Positions 1-5,789 of a DNA stretch of 8,061 bases are shown here, in pieces. The stretch comes from Thermoactinomycetaceae bacterium. Its GTDB lineage: Bacteria > Bacillota > Bacilli > Thermoactinomycetales > Thermoactinomycetaceae. The position numbers and the translations under genes are program-made. Positions within the stretch are counted from its first letter, which is position 1. Each line of letters starts with the position of its first letter. The notes beneath the pieces were generated by a model. It was given only the letters and a program-made list of their open reading frames with translations. It did not search any database and was not told where the DNA came from. The stretch spans positions 1 to 8,061 of the forward strand of contig JANWJM010000041.1 in the NCBI GenBank assembly GCA_025449475.1. Reading direction: 5' to 3'.

Positions 1-775
1 GAGGAGAGGGTTGATTCATCGGTCCTATCGGATGGATCGGTATCTTTAACTTTTTCAAATCATCCAATGAGGTCCGTTTCCCATCAATCACAACGGTCCT
101 CATCTTCTGGTCAATATGAAACAAGCCAACAGGAGCAGAAAGATTGTGATACTGAAGGGTTTCAAGGACTCCATCTGCAGACAATCCATATTGCTTCAAT
201 CGATCTTCTTTCCACTTTAGTTCCACTTCTTCGACCAACTGACCCGCTAAATCGACGGAATAAACCCCATCAATACCTTCGAGCTTGGGCAGCAAGCCCT
301 TGTCGACAGCTGTTGTTAGTTTTTCCATCGATTTATTTTCTGCATAGACGCTTAACCCTAGAACGGGAAAATCATTGATATCAATTTTGGAGATCTCCGG
401 TTGTTCCATATTCTCCGGCAATGAAATTTTATCGATTGCCGATTTTAAATCATTGACTGCTTGATCCATATCTTGATCAAAGTCATCATATTCCACGATA
501 ATGCTGGAAATATTTGCTGCTGAGGTGGAAATCACATTCTTCACACCTGCAACACTTTTGATGCTCGTCTCAATTGGCTCTGTCACTTTATCCGCCATCT
601 CTTGCGGAGATGCACCCGGATAAACAGCAGTAATTGTCACAACTGGATAATTAAAATTGGGCAACGTCTCCATTTTCATATTTACGCCAGCATATAGACC
701 TGTGACAACAACAAGAATGGTCAGTAACCAAATTGCTAGCCTGTTTTTAATTGAAAATCGAATGATTTTATCCAA
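1..775 (-). CDS. swrC: SwrC/YerP-type RND efflux transporter, N-terminal part (cut by window edge)
   Basis: This is the first 258 codons of an inner-membrane proton-driven RND (AcrB-type, HAE family) efflux pump; the remainder lies beyond base 1 and the frame is open to the edge. The N-terminus reads LDKIIRFSIKNRLAIW followed by a hydrophobic first membrane helix (about residues 13-31). Next comes a porter domain with typical RND features: YPVVTITAVYPGASPQEM near 45-62, VTEPIE, GVKNV, LEGIDGV, and VEEVELKWKEDRLKQYGL near 187-204. In Bacillus subtilis, SwrC (YerP) exports surfactin and gives resistance to it; the same substrate here is only inference. The start is a TTG, chosen because GGTGAT (782-787 on the plus strand) lies 6 nt upstream and the nearest ATG is out of frame. 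It is divergent from a TetR gene, the expected local repressor, as with yerO beside swrC in B. subtilis. Family call is strong; orthology is less certain. Confidence 0.88.
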   Translation of the reverse strand, partial: MDKIIRFSIKNRLAIWLLTILVVVTGLYAGVNMKMETLPNFNYPVVTITAVYPGASPQEMADKVTEPIETSIKSVAGVKNVISTSAANISSIIVEYDDFDQDMDQAVNDLKSAIDKISLPENMEQPEISKIDINDFPVLGLSVYAENKSMEKLTTAVDKGLLPKLEGIDGVYSVDLAGQLVEEVELKWKEDRLKQYGLSADGVLETLQYHNLSAPVGLFHIDQKMRTVVIDGKRTSLDDLKKLKIPIHPIGPMNQPSP

Positions 776-792
776 GTTTTCATCACCTTTCA

Positions 793-806
793 GTTAGAAA
801 ACTAAC
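793..806. repeat. Perfect palindrome just upstream of the efflux gene RBS
   Basis: GTTAG-AAAA-CTAAC is a 14-bp perfect inverted repeat with 5-bp arms. It lies 2 bp from the GAAAGGTGAT ribosome binding region of the minus-strand efflux gene, so it would be in that gene's 5' untranslated leader. It could be an extra operator or a small hairpin near the translation start, but a 5-bp AT-rich stem is weak and chance is possible. Confidence 0.3.
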
Positions 807-844
807 CTCTTCTAGTCATATCAGGCTGCAGACAAAGCCTAAAA

Positions 845-878
845 GACTTTTAGTCATTTTTGTTTTAGACTATAAGTC
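845..878. promoter_or_regulatory. Twin GACT-N3-AGTC palindromes, likely TetR operators
   Basis: Two 11-bp palindromes, GACTTTTAGTC (845-855) and GACTATAAGTC (868-878), share the wider form AGACTWWWAGTCAT and have centres 23 bp apart, about two helical turns. The second covers the best -10 candidate of the minus-strand efflux gene, so bound protein would block RNA polymerase. TetR-family repressors usually bind palindromes as dimers or paired dimers. Assigning these sites to the neighbouring TetR protein is inference. Confidence 0.5.
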
Positions 879-897
879 ATCCACGACACAAATACAA
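869..897 (-). promoter_or_regulatory. Candidate sigma-A promoter for the efflux gene
   Basis: On the minus strand TTGTAT (plus 892-897) is followed by a 17-bp spacer and TATAGT (plus 869-874). The -10 matches consensus at 5 of 6 positions, while the -35 matches only in TTG. The -10 lies inside the GACTATAAGTC palindrome. It would give a leader of about 85-90 nt. An alternative is TATAAT (plus 915-920), but no good -35 is seen at the right distance from it. Confidence 0.45.
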
Positions 898-1005
898 TCA
901 TTATTTTTTGAACATTATAGGGAGGAAATTTTAGACAGTGATTTTTAAACAAATACTTGGCAAAATATAGAATAAATGATTAAATCAATCCTGTACATGG
1001 CGAGA

Positions 1006-1029
1006 TGATCCATTTTTTATGCTGGATCA
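1006..1029. repeat. Inverted repeat upstream of the tetR promoter
   Basis: TGATCCA (1006-1012) and TGGATCA (1023-1029) are perfect 7-bp inverted arms separated by an AT-rich 10-bp spacer. The repeat ends 7 bp before the -35 box of the tetR promoter. It could bind an activator or repressor; no family is recognised. Confidence 0.35.
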
Positions 1030-1036
1030 GATAATA

Positions 1037-1065
1037 TTGACCAATCGTATAAACTATTTTATACT
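1037..1065 (+). promoter_or_regulatory. Sigma-A-like promoter of tetR
   Basis: TTGACC (1037-1042) and TATACT (1060-1065) each match consensus at 5 of 6 positions and are separated by exactly 17 bp. This is the best promoter in the window and lies about 55 bp upstream of the tetR start. A weaker alternative, TTGGCA (957-962) with TTAAAT (980-985), lies further upstream. Confidence 0.7.
1047..1064. promoter_or_regulatory. 18-bp palindrome over the tetR -10 box, possible autoregulatory operator
   Basis: GTATAAACTATTTTATAC is a perfect inverted repeat with 7-bp arms and a 4-bp centre. It fills the spacer of the tetR promoter and covers most of its -10 hexamer, the position expected for a repressor that shuts off its own gene. 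It differs from the GACT-N3-AGTC sites near the efflux promoter, so either the TetR protein tolerates different sequences or a second regulator is involved. Confidence 0.5.
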
Positions 1066-1120
1066 CACATTCAACATATGAGAATCCAAAAGTTATTATT
1101 CATTGATTAGAGGAGTAACG

Positions 1121-2014
1121 ATGAATACGATGAGAAGCAAAATTATGCGCGAAGCGGCAAAGCTTTTTCAAGAAAAGGGAATCCTCGCCACATCGATTCA
1201 AGATATTGTCAATCAAAGTGGAATCTCCAAAGGGTCATTTTATAATCATTTCAAGTCAAAAGAGGAGCTCGCTTTTTATCTGATCAAGCAAAAAAGAGAA
1301 GAACTGTGGGAAACCATTCAAGCGATTGAAGCAAATGAGAGATCGACAGATCGAGAACGTTTTGCAGCACAAGCAAAAGCCTATTTGAAACATCTTTACG
1401 ATAATCGTGAATTATTGCGCATTACTTTTCAAAAGTGGAAAGGACAAAAAAAACTGAGCCATTTTTTATCGAAAGCACAACACCAAGATCTTCAGTGGCT
1501 AAGCAAACAGTTAACCTGTCTTTATGGCGAGGAAGTCTCCGATTATGTCTATGATTGTGCCGCTTTATTGGGCGGGATCATGGTATCCTACTCCATCTAC
1601 CTCTTTATCAGCGATACCAAAGAAATCGATCTAAATGAGTTTGTCAATTATCTGTTGCGTCGAATGGATGGAATTATAAAAAGTTTCGATAAAAATGAAA
1701 AACCGATATTTACAAAGAATATATTGGATCAGTTATTACAAATCGAGCGACAAGAAACCATTCATTATTATAAAAAGGTACGAAGTCTCATCCACCGCCT
1801 CCGCACCAAACTCGGTGAAGCCAAACTAGAGAAGCGCGAATGCGATAAAATCGCAGCTAGCTTGGATCTGTTAGAAAACGAATTTGCAACCATCGAACAC
1901 AAACCGAGAGAATATATTATTGAAGGAATGATACTATATCTCGAAAAGCAAAAAATTCCCGGATTTGCTGAAACGTTGGAACAACTGATAAATGTGGTTC
2001 ATTCACGAATATAA
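1121..2014 (+). CDS. TetR/AcrR-family transcriptional regulator, YerO-like, long form
   Basis: This 297-residue protein is a DNA-binding dimeric regulator, probably the repressor of the divergent SwrC-type pump. The N-terminal TetR helix-turn-helix spans about residues 5-50: AAKLFQEKG, then TSIQDIVNQSGISKGSFYNHF, then KSKEELAFYL, the canonical TetR pattern. The remainder is the helical ligand and dimer domain, ending in an unusually long charged helical stretch from about residue 195 to the end. Most TetR proteins have about 190-210 residues; B. subtilis YerO, the swrC neighbour, is also long. ATG at 1121 is preferred because AGAGGAG sits 5 nt upstream; a TTG six codons earlier (1103) has no comparable RBS. 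A good promoter lies at 1037-1065 and a terminator follows at 2038. The ligand is unknown; amphipathic or membrane-active compounds are a plausible guess from the pump. Confidence 0.9.
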   Translation: MNTMRSKIMREAAKLFQEKGILATSIQDIVNQSGISKGSFYNHFKSKEELAFYLIKQKREELWETIQAIEANERSTDRERFAAQAKAYLKHLYDNRELLRITFQKWKGQKKLSHFLSKAQHQDLQWLSKQLTCLYGEEVSDYVYDCAALLGGIMVSYSIYLFISDTKEIDLNEFVNYLLRRMDGIIKSFDKNEKPIFTKNILDQLLQIERQETIHYYKKVRSLIHRLRTKLGEAKLEKRECDKIAASLDLLENEFATIEHKPREYIIEGMILYLEKQKIPGFAETLEQLINVVHSRI

Positions 2015-2037
2015 GAAAACATCGATGGTAGAAAAAC

Positions 2038-2075
2038 GAGCAGCCAGTTCGACAGACTGGCTGCTCTGTTTTTAT
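2038..2075. terminator. Strong rho-independent terminator, probably bidirectional
   Basis: GAGCAGCCAGT (2038-2048) and ACTGGCTGCTC (2056-2066) form a perfect 11-bp GC-rich stem with a 7-nt loop, followed by TGTTTTTAT on the plus strand. On the minus strand the stem is followed by GTTTTTCT, so it can also stop transcription arriving from the convergent phosphohydrolase operon. It ends the tetR transcript 24 nt after the stop codon. Confidence 0.9.
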
Positions 2076-2215
2076 GCCCTCTACCACGACGGATATCACT
2101 TCTATGGAAAAAGACTATTTTCTCCTTTATCGTGCTTAATCCCATACCTTTTACTGTGAACGGAATAAACTGTTTGATGATGTAAGAAAATGATTTTTGG
2201 AAAGGATGAGGAATA

Positions 2216-2290
2216 ATGGCAAATGCAGTGAATCGTCTTTGTAACCAGTTTGCTCGAAAGGTGGCGCAGGCACTACGAGTATTGACATAA
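2216..2290 (+). CDS. Possible 24-residue cationic amphipathic peptide
   Basis: This short reading frame starts with ATG and ends with TAA. AAAGGA (2201-2206) lies 9 nt before the start, with a further GAGG at 2208-2211. The peptide has four basic residues (R7, R14, K15, R21), no acidic ones and a single Cys (C9). On a 100-degree helical wheel V5, L8, C9, F12, V16, A19, L20 and L23 fall on one face, and N3, N6, R7, N10, Q11, R14, K15, Q18 and R21 on the other, so it would form a clean amphipathic helix able to lie on a membrane. It is not recognised as a known family. A possible promoter (TTTACT at 2150-2155, 17 bp, TTTGAT at 2173-2178) is weak. A hairpin follows the stop codon at 2298. It could be chance, but RBS, composition and placement together argue for a gene. 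Confidence 0.45.
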   Translation: MANAVNRLCNQFARKVAQALRVLT

Positions 2291-2297
2291 CAGTTAC

Positions 2298-2329
2298 AGA
2301 AGGCTGAGATGGCTATGTCTCCGCCTTCT
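2298..2329. terminator. Hairpin at the convergent ends of the micro-ORF and the phosphodiesterase gene
   Basis: AGAAGGC (2298-2304) pairs with GCCTTCT (2323-2329). After one mismatch, GAGA (2306-2309) pairs with TCTC (2318-2321), leaving an 8-nt loop. On the plus strand it is followed by CTTTATAA and on the minus strand by TGTAACTG, so U-tracts are weak on both sides. It contains the TAG stop of the minus-strand gene (2313-2315). It may be a weak terminator or RNA-stabilising hairpin; the strong terminator at 2038 would back it up on the minus strand. Confidence 0.4.
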
Positions 2330-3791
2330 CTTTATAATCAAATAACTGCAAAATAAAATTTTTCATATCGACTAAGCGAGGAGGATTGAGAAAGGTTTGC
2401 TTTGTTCCCGTCACTAGCAACGGAACGATAGAATCATATTTATGGAGTGATCCATGAGAACCCCCATTAAGATGAGACGGGTAATACCGACTGATAAACT
2501 CATAGCGAGGTCGAGCTGTGATCACAATCATGGGAATCTCTTGCGAATAAAGGGCTCCATACAATCGAGCCAATCCATCCGGATAATCACGGTAATGAAT
2601 GATTCCACAATCCAAATAGAGATCCAACACCGACCAATCTCCTGAAATTGTCCACTTCGATGCGTAAATATCAACCAGCGGCCCACCAGGAGCAAAATAA
2701 ATCTCTTTTCCTGAACCGCTCTCTTTCACCAATACGCCACGATCTTTTTTGATCGCCAACAAATCGATTCGTGCATCGCTCAAAAGCTTCCGCAAAATCT
2801 CTTTCTCTTTCTCCGGCTTGAGCGGATAAACATAAGCCATCCGTTCATTATTACATAACACAAAATCATGATCTTCTACTTTTTTTCCCAAAGGAAGACC
2901 ATGAAATGATTTCAAAAGTTCATCCAAATCAATATTAAACTGCTTTTCGTCGCCAATCCGTGTTTGTCCATGATCACCTGTCACAATAAAAACTGTTTTT
3001 TCCAAAGCTGCATCCCATGAATCAAACGCACCTAAAATCTCTTGAATTCGTTGGTCGACTTGGATTAAAGCAGATACGCCATGGTCTGGATTTTTACGGT
3101 GTAAAAGATGGTCGTTATCCGGTAAATAAACCAGTGTAAAATCAGGTAACTCATTGGATCGAATCAGTTTCTTGACGGCATGCACTGCATAATCATCATT
3201 AATCCCATAAAAAGTATAAAACGTTCCACATTGCTTGGGGATCGCCGCATCAAAGGGAGTTTGTACAAATCGACCTAAGGTGAGTACATCGGGACCGGAA
3301 ACAGGTTCGCGCAATCGAAACCCGGTTGCCACATCAATGATAAAAGGAGGCTTAACCGGATGCTTTTTGACTCCCCGATGAACAATGGTGTTGATGGAAC
3401 CCGAAGTAAAGCCGCGTTCTGCAAGTTCTTCGAAAAGCGTACTCACCTGCTTGCTTAAATGCTTCTCATTTAGATGATAAAGAACACTTTGGGCACAGGT
3501 ATACATTCCTTGTTTCCATAAACATTGCCAACCATTGATATAATTAATAATTTCCTTGGTTTCCGGGTCATACCAGATTAATCCTGGGACTCGATGGATA
3601 TTGGGATAGACACCTGTCAACAGGGAGCTATCGACGGAAGCGGTCATTGTCGGAAAAACGGTTACACAATTTGACCAATATTGTCCGCGCTCTTTTAAAA
3701 ATTGGAATGCCGGCACCAACTTTTCCTGTATACATTCTTCCAATATGCTCGGGATCAATGAATCAACCAGTAAAAAAATCACTTTTTTCAT
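2313..3791 (-). CDS. Alkaline-phosphatase-superfamily type I phosphodiesterase / nucleotide pyrophosphatase
   Basis: This 492-residue protein is a two-metal phosphodiesterase or phosphatase of the nucleotide pyrophosphatase/phosphodiesterase (NPP) family. All seven expected active-site residues can be placed: D10 in LLVDS, the nucleophile T48 in FPTMTA, D227 and H231 in LPDNDHLLHR, D273 and H274 in TGDHG, and H446 in GGSHGS. The stretch SSLLTGVYPNIHRVPG (55-70) is a family hallmark. The hydrophobic start is the first core strand carrying metal ligand D10, not a signal peptide, so a cytoplasmic location is likely. The ATG has AAGAGG about 9 nt upstream. It is second in a minus-strand operon, 29 bp behind the EEP-family gene. 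NPP relatives cleave nucleotides, phosphonates, phospholipids or phosphate monoesters; the substrate here cannot be read from sequence. Confidence 0.9.
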   Translation of the reverse strand: MKKVIFLLVDSLIPSILEECIQEKLVPAFQFLKERGQYWSNCVTVFPTMTASVDSSLLTGVYPNIHRVPGLIWYDPETKEIINYINGWQCLWKQGMYTCAQSVLYHLNEKHLSKQVSTLFEELAERGFTSGSINTIVHRGVKKHPVKPPFIIDVATGFRLREPVSGPDVLTLGRFVQTPFDAAIPKQCGTFYTFYGINDDYAVHAVKKLIRSNELPDFTLVYLPDNDHLLHRKNPDHGVSALIQVDQRIQEILGAFDSWDAALEKTVFIVTGDHGQTRIGDEKQFNIDLDELLKSFHGLPLGKKVEDHDFVLCNNERMAYVYPLKPEKEKEILRKLLSDARIDLLAIKKDRGVLVKESGSGKEIYFAPGGPLVDIYASKWTISGDWSVLDLYLDCGIIHYRDYPDGLARLYGALYSQEIPMIVITARPRYEFISRYYPSHLNGGSHGSLHKYDSIVPLLVTGTKQTFLNPPRLVDMKNFILQLFDYKEKAET

Positions 3792-3820
3792 ATGGTAAAC
3801 CTCTTATTTCCGTCTTCTTT

Positions 3821-4567
3821 TTAGTCTGTATCAGTTCCCTTTGCTTTATAAATGGTAAGGGTAGCCATCAATGGGAGATGATCAGAAGCCCTGGGAAGCA
3901 TTTGGGGAATGTCTACAGAAGTAATATGAAAATCACGGCTGACAAAGATATAATCCAATCGAATGGTGGGACGAATGGATGGAAACGTATAAAAAGAATC
4001 TGCACGGTTCCACTCTTCACAAACATCGGTAAGATATCTGGTCACTTGGTACCAAGCATTTGTCTTGGGTTTCATATTCCAATCACCTAATAAAATGACG
4101 GGTTCTTTTGCATGGGTAACTTTCTTGAGAATAAATTGAGTCTGCCTTCGATGAAACAATGGGTTTAAACTCAAATGGGTTACAAAAATTTTGAGCGGGG
4201 ATTGATTGGTCTCTATATTCACTTCGAGGAGTGACCTTCCTTCAATGATTCCCCGATAAAAGTCAAGCAAGTGATTTTGATAAGATTTGATCGGATAACG
4301 TGATAATAAAGCATTACCAAATTCCGATTCTCTTCTCCATCGAAAGGAATAGGCCGCACCAAACACAGCCTCCATTCTTAACTGTTGGGATAGATAGGAT
4401 AGCTGATCCAGATAGCCACTCCTTTTGGAAAAAAAGCGATCCACCTCATTTAAACCAATCAGATCAGCTTGACTCTCCTTGATCACATGTACAATCCGAT
4501 CCAGATCAAGTCTCCGATCGATCCCTTTTCCATGGTGAATGTTAAATGTCATCACTTTTATGTTCAA
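3821..4567 (-). CDS. Endonuclease/exonuclease/phosphatase (EEP) family hydrolase
   Basis: This 248-residue protein has the DNase I / exonuclease III / inositol-phosphatase fold and should be a magnesium-dependent phosphoester hydrolase. Family motifs appear in order: MTFNIHHG with N9, GLNEVD with E41 (metal), GNALLSRYP (84-92), EGRSLLEV (109-116), THLSLNP with H131, LLGDWNMKP with D162 and N164, LDYIFVS with D205, and ASDHLPLMATL with the catalytic D229-H230 pair. The catalytic set is complete and the length is normal for a stand-alone EEP domain. No signal peptide is seen. The start is TTG, supported by AAGGAGG 6 nt upstream; an ATG five codons later lacks such spacing. It is the first gene of a minus-strand operon with the NPP-type phosphodiesterase. 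Members act on nucleic acids, inositol phosphates or sphingomyelin, so the substrate is open. Confidence 0.88.
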   Translation of the reverse strand: MNIKVMTFNIHHGKGIDRRLDLDRIVHVIKESQADLIGLNEVDRFFSKRSGYLDQLSYLSQQLRMEAVFGAAYSFRWRRESEFGNALLSRYPIKSYQNHLLDFYRGIIEGRSLLEVNIETNQSPLKIFVTHLSLNPLFHRRQTQFILKKVTHAKEPVILLGDWNMKPKTNAWYQVTRYLTDVCEEWNRADSFYTFPSIRPTIRLDYIFVSRDFHITSVDIPQMLPRASDHLPLMATLTIYKAKGTDTD

Positions 4568-4685
4568 AAAATCCCTCCTTCTGAACTTGAGAACGATCTT
4601 TAGGAAAACTACGCAACATTTACATAAATAACCTTTTCTAGTAAAAAATATGAATTGACTCGTATTGCATTGGAGGGTGTTGAAA
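4568..4685. other. Divergent promoter region between the two operons
   Basis: This 118-bp gap separates the start codons of the EEP gene (minus) and the aldolase-like gene (plus), so it must carry both promoters or lie downstream of overlapping ones. Strong Shine-Dalgarno sequences stand at each end: AAGGAGG on the minus strand near 4573-4580 and GGAGGG on the plus strand at 4672-4677. No convincing minus-strand promoter or palindromic operator was found. Confidence 0.6.
4619..4647 (+). promoter_or_regulatory. Weak candidate promoter of the aldolase-SDR-lipid kinase operon
   Basis: TTTACA (4619-4624, 5 of 6 to consensus) is followed by 17 bp and TAAAAA (4642-4647, 4 of 6). It lies about 40 bp ahead of the operon's first start codon. 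The -10 is poor, so this is tentative. Confidence 0.35.
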
Positions 4686-5777
4686 TTGAAAAAAAACTAT
4701 TCATTCATCGAAAACCATGATTCATCAGCAACGCTTGAACGTTTTAAAAGAGGGATTCAACAACAAATGAACGAAAAGGGTTATACCTACCAATCACCCT
4801 TCCACAAAGAGATCCAAATCGTTTTCAATTTTGTGAATCCCGACAAACCGAAACGATTTCGTCGAAAAGGAAAAGGTACGTTCGTCATTACGGTTACCGA
4901 ACATGACCAACCCACGGATCATATCTTAAAATCCGCTTATCCGATACTCGTACGATCGCTTGGAAACATGCTGATTTATCTCAATCATGCTGGTTCACAA
5001 TTGGAAACATATTTTATAACGTTAGAACAGGGGTGTTATTCGATTCCCCTCAATGAGATGAATGGGGATTACTTTCAAGAAATCTATCGGCGAATTCATC
5101 CGCTAGCAACAGCCCAATTGATTATCGATAATCAATTTGAACCCGATTTATCCGAAGATTTATGGGACGGTGATGAAATTACCAAGAAAATCTATCAGGC
5201 CGGGAAATCCCTTGATCAGATGAATCTGCTTCCTGCACCCTTTCCAATCGAAGAACTTCTCTCTCCCAGGGACTTAAGGCATATCCAGTTGCTTTATGGC
5301 ATTGGAGGACTCAGTTATGGCAATCTCAGCGCTCGAAAAGACCCCAAACGATTCTGGATGAGTGCCAGTGGTGTAGATAAATCGAATTTAACCAAAGTCG
5401 GACAGGATATTTTACTGATCAAAGGATATGATGCAAACCGAAAGTCGATGAGAATAAGCGTACCGCGGAACATTTCACCGCGAAGAGCTTCAGTCGATGC
5501 GATTGAACATTGGATGATCTATCGTGAACATCCGGACGTAGGAGCCATTGTGCATATTCATGCTTGGATGGATGGCATTGAGTCAACCGAAATCAACTAT
5601 CCTTGTGGTACATTAGAACTGGCCAAAGCGGTAGCCACAAAGATTCGCCAAGCGGAAAATCCGGCAAGAACGGTGGTAGGATTGCGAAATCATGGCTTAA
5701 CCATTACTGGCCCTGATCTAGACGATATCTTTGAACGGATCGAGGGCAAGATTATTCCCCACGTTCCCATGTATTGA
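4686..5777 (+). CDS. Class II aldolase/adducin-domain protein with unrecognised N-terminal domain
   Basis: This protein of about 363 residues has a C-terminal class II aldolase/adducin domain (about 190-363); that fold uses zinc and a phosphate pocket to cleave or isomerise sugar phosphates. Visible motifs: YGNLSAR (211-217), MSASGVDKSNLT (225-236), the zinc pair HIH at H290 and H292, and NHGLTITG with third ligand H336. The site of the catalytic Glu (E73 in fuculose-phosphate aldolase, 19 residues before the HxH) holds D271; H275 matches FucA H77. The first 190 residues (basic KPKRFRRKGKG near 55-64, later acidic DLSEDLWDGDE) are not recognised and are absent from simple aldolases. The start is TTG at 4686 because GGAGGG lies 8 nt upstream; TTG at 4680 is too close and TTG at 4665 precedes the RBS. 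It is first in an operon with an SDR, 12 bp ahead. Substrate unknown. Confidence 0.8.
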   Translation: MKKNYSFIENHDSSATLERFKRGIQQQMNEKGYTYQSPFHKEIQIVFNFVNPDKPKRFRRKGKGTFVITVTEHDQPTDHILKSAYPILVRSLGNMLIYLNHAGSQLETYFITLEQGCYSIPLNEMNGDYFQEIYRRIHPLATAQLIIDNQFEPDLSEDLWDGDEITKKIYQAGKSLDQMNLLPAPFPIEELLSPRDLRHIQLLYGIGGLSYGNLSARKDPKRFWMSASGVDKSNLTKVGQDILLIKGYDANRKSMRISVPRNISPRRASVDAIEHWMIYREHPDVGAIVHIHAWMDGIESTEINYPCGTLELAKAVATKIRQAENPARTVVGLRNHGLTITGPDLDDIFERIEGKIIPHVPMY

Positions 5778-5789
5778 TGGAGGAAAACA

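Larger units (their letters stand above)
776..1120. other. Divergent intergenic control region between the efflux gene and tetR
   Basis: This 345-bp stretch holds no credible gene. It is AT-rich and carries promoter candidates for both flanking genes. It also carries several inverted repeats: GTTAG-N4-CTAAC at 793-806, GACTTTTAGTC at 845-855, GACTATAAGTC at 868-878, TGATCCA-N10-TGGATCA at 1006-1029, and GTATAAA-N4-TTTATAC at 1047-1064. The motif AGTCAT occurs three times (814, 852, 875). Its length and density of palindromes fit a regulator/efflux divergon controlled by the adjacent TetR protein, possibly with a second input. Confidence 0.7.

Noticed and set aside
67..378. 103-codon plus-strand frame at the left edge
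   Set aside because: It is antisense to the SwrC-type porter domain. Low-complexity Ser/Gln/Arg composition and no RBS.
938..970. Possible leader peptide starting GTG after GGGAGG (920-925)
   Set aside because: It has only 10 codons, and the RBS-to-start spacing is about 12 nt, too long. It is best explained as chance in AT-rich DNA.
1103..1120. TTG start six codons upstream of the chosen tetR start
   Set aside because: It has no Shine-Dalgarno at proper spacing. AGAGGAG lies inside the extra segment and is well placed for the ATG at 1121.
2114..2150. Sporulation sigma-E/sigma-K type promoter (CATACCTT at 2143) for the micro-ORF
   Set aside because: A CATA-like -10 is present but no matching -35 element was found at the right distance, so it cannot be supported.
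3647..4090. 147-codon plus-strand frame
   Set aside because: It lies opposite the two phosphohydrolase genes, whose protein motifs are complete on the minus strand. It has no RBS or recognisable family and is a shadow frame.
4665..4685. Upstream TTG start for the aldolase-like gene
   Set aside because: The GGAGGG ribosome binding site lies downstream of this TTG, so it would fall inside the coding sequence. TTG at 4686 has correct spacing.
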